Assembly: GCA_029776225.1 (NCBI GenBank)
Contig: JAKOTR010000080.1
Location: forward strand, 1 to 64,000
Origin: Acidobacteriota bacterium
GTDB taxonomy: Bacteria > Acidobacteriota > Terriglobia > Bryobacterales > Bryobacteraceae
Direction of reading: 5' to 3'
Length of the DNA: 64,000 nucleotides
Positions 17,433-25,349 of this stretch are shown in pieces. The position numbers and the translations under genes are program-made. The notes under the pieces are model-generated. The model searched no databases. It saw only the letters and a list, made by a program, of their open reading frames with translations, and was not told where the DNA came from. Position 1 is the stretch's first letter, and each line of letters begins with the position of its first letter.

Positions 17433-18160
17433 GCCCGTTGCCGGACGAGTTCGATCAAACGGCTCTTCTCTGCGATCCCTTCTACCAGCCGGTGGCCCCA
17501 CTGGGGCGGGATTCGAAGGGACGTCCGATCGTCCGTCCGGGTCAACTGATCTGGGCGCATCAAGTGTATCCGCCAAAAGATCCCTACATCGTACACGTCC
17601 AGGGGTACGATCTCAGGGACGACTCGAAGACCAGCTACGTCATCCGCAAGCTCGACCCTCAACGACCCCCTGGCACGCATTTCCCCATCAAGGAGCTCGA
17701 GCTCCGTGCCGACGAGAACTACTACATCTTGCTTGGCAAGAAGCGGCCCGCTGTCGTCGTGCAGACGGTATCCTCAATCTGGCTGAACAAGCTGTATCCG
17801 GAACCCTACGTGTGGGTGGCCCCCGCTTTCAGCTTCAAGCCTCGCCACGAGGCGGAGTTCCGCTATCGGGTGGCGGCGATGGAATTCCCTCACCTGTTTT
17901 ACTTGCCGGCGCAAGTGTACGGCTTGTCAGAACCCAGTGTTCTTCGGTTCGAGTTCATCCAGCCCGTGGCGCTCGCCGGGGTCCAGCCGCTATTCACCTC
18001 CGATGGGAAGCAGAGCGCTCTCTCTGAGACAGCCTGGGCCATCCTGCTCCACCAGCTCGTTAAGTTTGCCACGGGGAAGCCGCTCGATGAAGGGTTGGAG
18101 GAAACGCTTCAGGCTTATCAGTCTCTGGTCCTTGAGGAGTATCGCAAAGGCCAGGCCTGA
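17429..18160 (+). CDS. Unknown protein coupled to the Panacea gene, candidate toxin
   Basis: This 243-aa frame starts at TTG 17429, overlapping the Panacea stop codon. The middle part (RPGQLIWAHQVYPPKD, VVVQTVSSIWLNKLYPEPYV, YLPAQVYGLSEPSVLRFEF) is rich in beta strands and suggests an SH3-like or barrel fold reminiscent in layout of MazF/PemK-like proteins, but I cannot assign it. No catalytic motif is evident. Coupling to a Panacea antitoxin makes a toxin role plausible. It could instead be an unrelated effector or a defence component. Confidence 0.65.
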   Translation: MSPLPDEFDQTALLCDPFYQPVAPLGRDSKGRPIVRPGQLIWAHQVYPPKDPYIVHVQGYDLRDDSKTSYVIRKLDPQRPPGTHFPIKELELRADENYYILLGKKRPAVVVQTVSSIWLNKLYPEPYVWVAPAFSFKPRHEAEFRYRVAAMEFPHLFYLPAQVYGLSEPSVLRFEFIQPVALAGVQPLFTSDGKQSALSETAWAILLHQLVKFATGKPLDEGLEETLQAYQSLVLEEYRKGQA

Positions 18161-18368
18161 GAGCTGCGGATCGCTCAGGAAGGGCCTCAACCGAGCAGAA
18201 TGGTCGGCATCGCGGTGGCAGACTGAATCGGCTGCTCATCACATCCGTGGGGGCCATGGTAGCCATCCGTATATAGAAACCAAAATGTTGTCTCCTTCTC
18301 CTCCATGGACAGGAAGGAGAGGACATTCGGAAGGCTTTCGCAACCGCGCGCGTGCGCGCGAGGCAACT

Positions 18369-18475
18369 GTGGTTCCAAATGCCGGCTGTGAGGTCCAAAC
18401 TCTCGTTCCGAGCGAGGTCCACGCGAGGTCCAGACTCGCAAGGTAGGGCCCGTGAGGTCCAAATGCGGTCCAAAT
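18369..18475 (+). repeat. Direct repeats GAGGTCCA near the attachment site
   Basis: Five to six copies of a short unit lie in 107 bp: TGGTTCCAAAT (18370-18380), GAGGTCCAAA (18390-18399), GAGGTCCACG (18414-18423), GAGGTCCAGA (18425-18434), GAGGTCCAAAT (18454-18464) and GCGGTCCAAAT (18465-18475). The last two are 11 bp apart. They end about 60 bp before the tRNA fragment, where tyrosine integrases usually have arm-type binding sites. Confidence 0.5.
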
Positions 18476-18535
18476 CGACTTCTCGTAACTCTTTGAAAAG
18501 GCGAGCAAGGTGTCTGTAAGTGATTGATTTGACAA

Positions 18536-18582
18536 CCTTGACACGGTAGAGGTCTGGCGTTCGAGTCGCCACGGGCCCACCA
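18536..18582 (+). other. 3' fragment of tRNA-Val(GAC); attachment site
   Basis: The segment reproduces a tRNA-Val from the anticodon loop to the end: loop TTGACAC (18538-18544, anticodon GAC), T-stem TGGCG/CGCCA (18555-18559 with 18567-18571) around TTCGAGT, acceptor strand CGGGCCC (18572-18578), A and CCA. No D-arm or 5' acceptor strand lies at the needed distance upstream, so it is not a complete gene. It is the scar left when an element inserts at a tRNA 3' half, the intact copy being at the other end. Confidence 0.8.
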
Positions 18583-18978
18583 CCCAAGTCAGCTCAACGC
18601 GTTAATGGGGGCAGGGCTCTAGGCTCTACGCCATTAATGGGGGCACCCCGCTGCTGACTCAGCCACACCTTATCTCAATCTTAGAGCCCAAAGAAATTCC
18701 CCCCGGTGCTGGCCTTCCAGACTACTTCCTAACCACCACCGCCAGCCAGTTTCCCTTTGCCGGGGCTGTGAGTTCGAGGGTACTACCATAGCGCCCTACA
18801 TTCTCTCTCGCGCCGCGACGCCGGCGGTTATCCTCAGCGGCTGCCTTGACTGCACTATACTGTCGCATTGGTGTAATGCACCTGCAAACCTGCCCGAACC
18901 GGGCGGCGGCGCATCGTTCGCTCGCCCTGCTTCTGTGCCGGTAAGAGTCTTTTTCGTAAGTCAAGAGGGAGGCGCTCA
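18583..18978. other. Intergenic stretch after the element
   Basis: It holds the 12-bp repeat pair at 18602-18645 and, on the minus strand, a possible C-terminal coding remnant that stops at 18722 (NVGRYGSTLELTAPAKGNWL with AVVVRK to its stop). I cannot name the family of that remnant. The last 20 bp contain a GGGAGG ribosome site for the ABC gene. Confidence 0.35.
18602..18645 (+). repeat. 12-bp direct repeat TTAATGGGGGCA, two copies
   Basis: TTAATGGGGGCA occurs at 18602-18613 and 18634-18645, 32 bp apart, 20 bp after the tRNA fragment. It could be a remnant of another insertion or a binding site; nothing else supports either. Confidence 0.4.
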
Positions 18979-19930
18979 ATGGTTGCGGCGGTACGCAATC
19001 TTTCGAAGTCGTTTTCCGGCCGCCCTGCGGTCTGCGATCTGTCGTTCACCGTGGAAAAGGGTGAGGTCTTTGGCCTTTTGGGGCCAAATGGCGCCGGGAA
19101 AACGACAACATTGCGGCTGGTGCTGGGACTGCTCGAGCCCACCAGCGGGAGCGCCTCTGTATTTGGAACGCCTGCAGTCCAGTTGACTCGCGAGCAGAAG
19201 CAGAAACGCGCCGCCGTGTGGACACTCACGGCGTGTATGACGAACTGACGGTCTATGAAAACCTCCGTCTTTACGCCCAGCTATACCGCGTAAAAGACTG
19301 GCATGACCGGCTCTCTGCGCTCATGAGCCTGACGAACCTGGGGGAGCGGCTGCATCACCGGGCAGGCAGCCTGTCAAAGGGCATGAAGCAGAAGCTTGCA
19401 CTAGCACGAGCGCTCCTCGCAGAACCCTCTTTTCTGATCCTGGATGAGCCCACTGCAGGACTCGACCCAATATTTCAGCGTGGGATGCTCGACTTGATCC
19501 ACGACCTCAACCGCTCCGGCAGGACCATACGCTGTCCTCACATAACCTGCATGAGGCCCAGGACGTCTGTACGCGTGTTGCGTTTTTGCGCAAAGGGCGG
19601 CTGCTCGGAGTTTACCCCGTATCCCAAGTGTTGAGTGACTATCAAGGCTGCCGGCTTGTCCTGTCATGCTCGGATCCTGTTGAACTCGGCGCGGCGGAAG
19701 AAGTGCTGACCAATCTACCGTTGGTGAGGACGCGCGTGAGGCAGACTAGCATTGAAGTACTGATGAAGGACCGCAGCCAGCGTGCGCTAATTGAATCCGC
19801 CATGATTAGGGAGGGCGTCAGTGTGTCGGTAGAAACACCGGAGGTTACACTGAATGAGGTCTTCGAAATCTTGATGAATTCCAAGGATGGCTCAGAGCCG
19901 CCGCCATCGGAGGTGGTGCATGCAGATTGA
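18979..19930 (+). pseudogene. ABC-2 type exporter ATP-binding protein, two frameshifts
   Basis: Three successive frames together form one complete ABC ATPase. Frame 1 from ATG 18979 has Walker [21 protein letters not shown] and stops soon after the first shift near 19216-19220 (a base appears missing in GTGTGGAC; the frame should run into [15 protein letters not shown]). Frame 2 carries the signature LSKGMKQKLALARAL and Walker B FLILDEPTAGLDP. A second shift near 19527-19533 moves the H-loop (LSSHNLHEAQDV) into frame 3, which ends at 19930 with EVTLNEVFEIL. Two shifts suggest decay, although sequencing errors would look the same. GC is lower than in the neighbours. It overlaps the permease by 11 bp. 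Confidence 0.85.
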
Positions 19931-20648
19931 CTTAGCCGACAGTAGAACCATCGTCTGGAAAGAGTTTGCCGGTCTGCGAGGCAAGATATCGATAATTGCA
20001 ATCATTGTTGGAATGGTGGCGTTCTGGTGTACAAATCTCGCGTTTATCGCGAGAGACCTCGAGCAGCGTGGAGCGGCGGCAGACACCTTGAAGGTTCTGG
20101 CTGATGCAGTCGTGAGTCACTACGCGCTTTCTGTTTCGATGATCATCTTCTTCCTGAACGCCAACCAGGTGTTCCACAAGGAGCGTCACACGCGGACTCT
20201 GGAAAGCCTTCTGGCCACGCCCATCTCCCCGGTCTCGGTCTGGGCCGGCAAGACAATCTTCGGCGTGATGGGCGGATTGCTGTTTTCTGTCGTTCTTGCG
20301 ATCGGGGGAGTGGTTACTCTGAATGTGACGACCGGCGTGAGTGAGATCCTGATCCCGAACACACCAGCTGTTGTTTTCTTAGTACTCTTACTGCCGCTGC
20401 TGTCTTGTGCAATATGCGGCCTCTTAGGAGTAATTAATCTATTGTCGTCCAACTCTGTCTTGTGCAATGCGGCATTTTTCCTTCTTGCCATGGTGTATTT
20501 TGGAGTATCTACCGCCAAAGTAAGAAGCATGTTGGTTACATGGGAGACGTGCGGGGGGTGTCTGGTGGTCTGCCTGAGTTTGTTGCTGGTGACAAGATAC
20601 TTGCTAAGACTACTCACCTGCGAACGCGTGCTTCTCAGTTTGCGCTAG
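19920..20648 (+). CDS. ABC-2 type exporter membrane protein
   Basis: ATG 19920 lies in the end of the ATPase gene. The 242-aa protein has an N-terminal cytoplasmic helix (ADSRTIVWKEFAGLRGK) and about six hydrophobic segments, including ISIIAIIVGMVAFW, YALSVSMIIFFLNAN, GGLLFSVVLAIGGVV, VVFLVLLLPLLSCAICGLLG, NAAFFLLAMVYFGVS and CLVVCLSLLLVTRYLL. HKERHTRTLESLLATPIS is the coupling-helix motif of ABC-2 permeases. It would export an unknown substrate with the ATPase upstream. Because that ATPase is broken, the transporter is probably not functional unless another ATPase serves it. Codon use is more AT-rich than nearby genes, suggesting transfer. Confidence 0.85.
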   Translation: MQIDLADSRTIVWKEFAGLRGKISIIAIIVGMVAFWCTNLAFIARDLEQRGAAADTLKVLADAVVSHYALSVSMIIFFLNANQVFHKERHTRTLESLLATPISPVSVWAGKTIFGVMGGLLFSVVLAIGGVVTLNVTTGVSEILIPNTPAVVFLVLLLPLLSCAICGLLGVINLLSSNSVLCNAAFFLLAMVYFGVSTAKVRSMLVTWETCGGCLVVCLSLLLVTRYLLRLLTCERVLLSLR

Positions 20649-20838
20649 CTGAAAGGGCGCTCCCTGGCAGAGCCTAAGCCGGCTCAGCCGGTGGGCAAGG
20701 CCCGGCCGGGCGAGATGCCGCGCTCGCGCCGGGCGAAATTCCGGATGGGTTGTGGATGCCCCCGCAAACGCGGCCTCATACCCCCTCACACAACCTCTGA
20801 CCGCTGCCAACCACCGCTCGTCCCACGGAAATCTGAAA

Positions 20839-20857
20839 GTAACTTGTTACAAGTTAC
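20839..20857. promoter_or_regulatory. Perfect 19-bp palindrome, candidate operator
   Basis: GTAACTTGTTACAAGTTAC is a perfect inverted repeat with 8-bp arms around TTA, 60 bp upstream of the GMC oxidoreductase start. Its AT content stands out from the GC-rich surroundings. Size and position suit a dimeric repressor. No regulator gene is adjacent. Confidence 0.5.
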
Positions 20858-20917
20858 CGGAGAATTCTTGCGTTCCGGCCTACGGTCGTGTACGATGCAG
20901 AAGATCGGAGGCTCGGG

Positions 20918-23900
20918 ATGCTGTCCAAACCCTGGGAAAACCGTAAGTCCACCTACGAGTTCATCGTTGTCGGTTCGGGGTACGGGGGATCGATTATGGC
21001 GGCGCGGCTGGCCGCCGCCCTCAACCAGCCGCACGCTGTCTGCGTGCTGGAACGCGGCAAAGAATGGCAGCCGGGCGAGTTCCCCGACGATATCGCCGGC
21101 ATCCTGCGGCACACCCGCAGCAGCGCGAACCCGCTGGGTCTCTACGAGTTCCTGACTTACCGCGATATCTCGGTCATAAAAGGCTCCGGGCTGGGCGGCA
21201 CCTCGCTGATTAACGCCAATGTCGCCGTCGTGCCGGATCCCGAGATCTTCGAACTCCCCGCATGGCCGCGCTCGGTTCGCTACGAGGAGATGAAGACCTA
21301 CTTCGAGCGTGCCCTCAAGGTGCTTGGCGCCAAACCGGCCCCCGGCGTAACCGATTTGTTTAAGTTCAAGGCGCTCGACCGCCGCGCCCAGCAGCTCGGA
21401 AAACGCGCCCAACCGCTGAACATCGCGGTGAACTTTGAGATCGACGGTCCGAACCCTTACGGCGTCGAGCAGCACCCTTGTAACAAGTGTGGCGACTGTA
21501 TCACGGGTTGTAACTTCCGGGCTAAGAACACCCTGGCCATGAATTACCTGCCCATGGCGGCAGCCGCGGGCGCCGATATCTTCACCCAGGTGAAGGTGGA
21601 ATGGATCGAAAAGCTGGGTGACCATCACTGGCGGGTCCACGGGCGGCGCTACAAAGACACGCGCAAGTCCGAGCGCTTCACCCTGGAGGCCCGGCACGTG
21701 GTGCTCGCTGCGGGATCGATCAACACCACCGAAATCCTGCTCCGTTCGGAAATGCACGGCCTCAAGGTCTCCCCGGCTCTGGGCACATGTTTCGGCGGCA
21801 ACGGCGATTTCTTCGGCCTGGCCTACAACGGCGACTTTCAGACCGACGTCCTGGGCTACGGCCGTGGCGTGCCCAAGCCCGGCGATGCGGGCTACCCGGG
21901 GCCTTCGATCGTAGGGGTGGTGCGTTACAACGGCGGCGCGCCGCCCGAAAAGCGCATCACCATCGAGGATTTCTCCTTCCCGAGCGCCTACGTCGCCGCC
22001 GCCAAGGCTGTTTTCGCTGCGATACGCGGCGAAGACACCGTTCTGGGCAACGAGGCGGCCCAGCAGCAGCGCATCGCCAGGGACTTCAACCCGAGCGCGA
22101 TCTACGCGCCCGACGGCGCCCTGAACCACACCATGCTCTACCTGGTGATGGGCCACGACGACGCCCGCGGCACAATGAAATTCGACGCGCCCTGGTACGA
22201 ACCCGACGGCCGCATGACCATCGAATGGGACCAGGTCGGCCAGCAGCTCGTCTTCCGCCGGATGGACGAGGAGCTGCGCCGCCATGCCCGCGCGCTGGGC
22301 GCCAACTACATCTCGCATCCGGTGTGGAACATTTTCCGTACGCGCCACCTGGTGACCGCCCACCCGCTCGGCGGCTGCCCCATGGGTGAGGACCACATGC
22401 AGGGCGCCGTCGATGAGTTCGGGCGCGTCTTCGCCAGCGACGGCTCCATCCATGGTGGTCTGTTCGTCGCCGACGGCGCCATCATTCCCTCGGCGGTGTG
22501 CGTGAACCCCTTCCTTACTATCTGCGCCCTGGCCGAACGCATCGCCGAGCGCAAGATCGAGGAGATGAACGGGCGGCCGTATCCCCAAAGGACGGTGGTC
22601 TCGATGGCGGGAACGTCGCTCGACCCGCTGGACGTCATTCACCGGACCGAGGCCGAGCTGGAAAAGCTCTTCCGCCGGTGTCCTTCCACCGGCATTGAGA
22701 CTCTGGTTAACCGCGGCGGCGTGCAGATCGACACCGCGACGATGACGATCCGCAATGACGACTACTGGAAAGGCTTCTTCCCCAAGGGCCACATCCTCAA
22801 TGCGATGTCGTCGGCCATCTTCACGGGTTTCAAGAAGACCTTCCAGAAGCGCGGCAAGCGCTACGTCGGCATCACCAGCGACACTGACGGCCGCATTACC
22901 GCGCACAACACGCTCGAAGAGATCGAGGTCTCCCGCAAGACCGGCACGCTCGAACCCGGCAAGTACGTGCTCCTGAAGTACCTCGACCCGCAGTGGGCCG
23001 CCTTCTACGACATCCTGAAGCCCATCAGCGACGATCTGGTCATCGGCCGCGTCTACCTGGGGCAGTACCCCAACGGCATGCGGCTGTTCACGTTCGTGAT
23101 GTCGCGCAAGTACGGCTTCGGCGAGATGACGGTCGCCGATCACCAGGCCCTTTTCGAGTCCGGCACGGCGCCCACAAAGGAAGAGCTGAACGGCGTCTGG
23201 CAAATGGACCTCGTCTCCAACAACAACCGCCTGGGCCGCGCGGCCTACCTGGCGTTCGATCTTAGGCCGGACGGCAGGCTCGAAGCCCGCTACCGGCTGA
23301 TGGGCCTGTTCGAGGGGCTGGTGATCCCCAGCTTCGCCCAGGATCACTTCCAGCTCAACGATTTCACGCCGTTCCGCGACGAGATCCGTAAGGTCACCGA
23401 TGATTTCTTCGTCGGACGCTACATCACCGGCGGGTTCGCCAATCTTCCGTCCCTGCTGAACGGGCCGGATCTTGGCCTGCTGCACGCCGTGCCCGGCTCG
23501 GATGCCTTCGGAGTCTACTACACGCTTTCCCGCACCGGGAAGAAAGCGCTGCCCACCAACTCCCTGCTGGCGCCGTTCCTCGACGCGCGGTTACCGGACG
23601 GCGTCGGCATGACGTTCGATGAAACCATGACCGGCTGGTTCTTCGAGGGCGCCTCGGAAGCGGCAGGCAAGGAGGGCGACCTGCGGATCGCGGACCGCAT
23701 CCCGCGCGACGGCGCTCCGAAGGATGGGGTGGAGGCGAGCTTCCAGGTGCGCATCACGGTGCGCGACGTGAACGAGTTCATCGACGGCCTGGCGCACGAG
23801 GCGGGGATGAGCGGCTCCATCACCTTCGCCCGTTTCCAGGGCACCAGCAACGTCACCTTCCCGCTAGACGAGCAGGCGAGTTCCTTCCAATACCTCGTGG

Positions 23901-25318
23901 TGAACCATGCTACCGGCGAGGCCGAGATGCGCTACCACCTGGTCTTTCACGACGCGGCCGGCACGAGCTATCTGCTCGAAGGCCGCAAGTACATGGAGCG
24001 CAGCGGGCGCGGCGGCGCCGCCGCCATCCGGGAGCTGCTCTACGACTACACGACGCTCTATTGCCGCGTCTACCGGCTGGATGCCGCCGGGAGCCGCCAG
24101 CCGTTGGGGCTCGCGTACCTGAAGTTCCGCACCTTCGAGGATCTCGCCGCGGTGGGCAACCTGGCTGGATTCCTTGCTTCGTTCCGCGTCACTGGGACCG
24201 CGGATCCGGCCTTGCAGCTCCAGGCGCGCATGCGCTTCCTGGCTTTCACAGGCCAATTCGTGCAACGCGAATACGACCCGCTGTCGCCCGATATCGGCCG
24301 GCTCGACGTGGACGTGGAGGCGGAGGTCCGGCGCGGCGCCGACACCCCGGACTACTTCACTACGCGCCCCACCAGCGAGTTGCACGCCATTCTCCGGGAG
24401 ACGCAGTCGCTGCCGCTCGAGCGCCTTCTCAACACCGGCGCCAGGCGCATCGACCTAACCCGCCGGCGCGTGATCCGCGACATCTTCTGGAAGGGCTCCT
24501 TCGCCGCCGACACCCTGCTCGGCTGGGAGGAGCGCCTCCGGAATCAAGCGGTCCCCGGCGCCGAGCGCGCTGCGGCCATCTTCGCCCGCGGCAGTTTCTG
24601 GAAGCGCTTTGACCGCATCGAGAACGGCCGTGCCACGGGACACGTGGTGAACTACGATCTCGAGTGGCTTCCCGGCGATCCCGAGGTGCGCGAGGTCGAG
24701 TATCCCGACGACAACCGCCGCTATTTCAAGAAGGGCGACCGCGTGCTGCTGCTCACCTACCGCAACGACCCCTACCGCATCGTCTACGACACCATCAAGC
24801 TCATCGACGAAGACAACGCCATCGGGGTAATGCACCTGGGCGACTTTCCCAATGGGATAGAGTTCGCCGCCTTCGTGATGTCGCGGCACAACTACCCGCT
24901 GGAGCATATGTCCATCGAGGACCACGAAGCCATCTTCAACATGCCGGGCGTTGAGGCAGTCGAAATCGAGGCGGCTAGCGCATGGGAGGGCAACCTGGTG
25001 CCGCTGGAACATCCGGGGACCAGCTTGCTCCGCCGGATCCCCGACGCGCCGGTGCGCATCGAGGTGGACTCCAACGGGAACCGCTCCCTGACGCTCGAAG
25101 CTGGTGGATCGAAGATGGTTTTTCCCCATGGTCAGGTGACGCTGGAGGTCCGGCGCATCGACGCCGATACGTTGCTGGGCAAAGCGGTCATCGCCGCCGC
25201 GGAGGTCTCGCTCGCCGCCGCGCTCCGCAACTACGCCTCCAGCGAAGATGGCCGGCTTGTGCTGCGCTGCCTCGTGAACCGCGCCGCGCGTGCGGAGTCC
25301 GGCGCCGCCGGATTGTGA
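20918..25318 (+). CDS. GMC oxidoreductase fused to a long C-terminal region with a duplicated module
   Basis: I chose ATG 20918 because GGAGG lies at 20907-20911; a GTG at 20888 would add 10 residues. The protein is 1466 aa, about 900 longer than usual GMC enzymes. Residues 10-560 form a cholesterol-oxidase-like flavoenzyme: FAD motif IVVGSGYGGSIMAARLA, GSGLGGTSLINANV, the Cys series CNKCGDCITGCN, and the active-site blocks HPLGGCPMG and NPFLTICALAERIAE. Residues about 614-745 and 1188-1340 share a repeated module with YDxIK, LGxxPNG, FVMSR and EDH/ADH-x-AIF blocks (YLGQYPNGMRLFTFVMSRKY versus HLGDFPNGIEFAAFVMSRHN). Between them is beta-rich sequence. No signal peptide is seen. It converges with the CHAT operon, 31 bp apart, and probably belongs to it functionally. 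Confidence 0.88.
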   Translation: MLSKPWENRKSTYEFIVVGSGYGGSIMAARLAAALNQPHAVCVLERGKEWQPGEFPDDIAGILRHTRSSANPLGLYEFLTYRDISVIKGSGLGGTSLINANVAVVPDPEIFELPAWPRSVRYEEMKTYFERALKVLGAKPAPGVTDLFKFKALDRRAQQLGKRAQPLNIAVNFEIDGPNPYGVEQHPCNKCGDCITGCNFRAKNTLAMNYLPMAAAAGADIFTQVKVEWIEKLGDHHWRVHGRRYKDTRKSERFTLEARHVVLAAGSINTTEILLRSEMHGLKVSPALGTCFGGNGDFFGLAYNGDFQTDVLGYGRGVPKPGDAGYPGPSIVGVVRYNGGAPPEKRITIEDFSFPSAYVAAAKAVFAAIRGEDTVLGNEAAQQQRIARDFNPSAIYAPDGALNHTMLYLVMGHDDARGTMKFDAPWYEPDGRMTIEWDQVGQQLVFRRMDEELRRHARALGANYISHPVWNIFRTRHLVTAHPLGGCPMGEDHMQGAVDEFGRVFASDGSIHGGLFVADGAIIPSAVCVNPFLTICALAERIAERKIEEMNGRPYPQRTVVSMAGTSLDPLDVIHRTEAELEKLFRRCPSTGIETLVNRGGVQIDTATMTIRNDDYWKGFFPKGHILNAMSSAIFTGFKKTFQKRGKRYVGITSDTDGRITAHNTLEEIEVSRKTGTLEPGKYVLLKYLDPQWAAFYDILKPISDDLVIGRVYLGQYPNGMRLFTFVMSRKYGFGEMTVADHQALFESGTAPTKEELNGVWQMDLVSNNNRLGRAAYLAFDLRPDGRLEARYRLMGLFEGLVIPSFAQDHFQLNDFTPFRDEIRKVTDDFFVGRYITGGFANLPSLLNGPDLGLLHAVPGSDAFGVYYTLSRTGKKALPTNSLLAPFLDARLPDGVGMTFDETMTGWFFEGASEAAGKEGDLRIADRIPRDGAPKDGVEASFQVRITVRDVNEFIDGLAHEAGMSGSITFARFQGTSNVTFPLDEQASSFQYLVVNHATGEAEMRYHLVFHDAAGTSYLLEGRKYMERSGRGGAAAIRELLYDYTTLYCRVYRLDAAGSRQPLGLAYLKFRTFEDLAAVGNLAGFLASFRVTGTADPALQLQARMRFLAFTGQFVQREYDPLSPDIGRLDVDVEAEVRRGADTPDYFTTRPTSELHAILRETQSLPLERLLNTGARRIDLTRRRVIRDIFWKGSFAADTLLGWEERLRNQAVPGAERAAAIFARGSFWKRFDRIENGRATGHVVNYDLEWLPGDPEVREVEYPDDNRRYFKKGDRVLLLTYRNDPYRIVYDTIKLIDEDNAIGVMHLGDFPNGIEFAAFVMSRHNYPLEHMSIEDHEAIFNMPGVEAVEIEAASAWEGNLVPLEHPGTSLLRRIPDAPVRIEVDSNGNRSLTLEAGGSKMVFPHGQVTLEVRRIDADTLLGKAVIAAAEVSLAAALRNYASSEDGRLVLRCLVNRAARAESGAAGL

Positions 25319-25349
25319 GCAGCGGCTGCGAACGGCGGCGCCTCGAATT

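Larger units (their letters stand above)
6151..18582. mobile_element. Putative integrated replicon / phage-like element ending at a tRNA-Val fragment
   Basis: All genes from 6151 to 18160 lie on the plus strand, are tightly packed or overlapping, and encode DNA replication and recombination functions plus a tyrosine integrase. The right end is a 3' fragment of tRNA-Val at 18536-18582, the classical scar of integrase insertion. The matching intact tRNA is expected to the left in the same orientation but is not in the window. So either the element extends beyond base 1 (then enclosing the IS and radical SAM genes) or the left end has decayed. The left coordinate given here is simply the first element-type gene. 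No capsid, portal, terminase or conjugation gene is seen. Confidence 0.6.

Noticed and set aside
18440-18582. Complete tRNA using GGGCCCG at about 18446 as the 5' acceptor strand
   Set aside because: The distance to the 3' strand is about 130 bases with no D-arm or proper anticodon stem; a split or intron-bearing tRNA is not supported.
20786-23485. 899-codon minus-strand ORF opposite the GMC oxidoreductase
   Set aside because: It is antisense to an unmistakable flavoenzyme; its translation is rich in Arg/Gly/His/Val with no domain, as expected of a GC-rich shadow frame.
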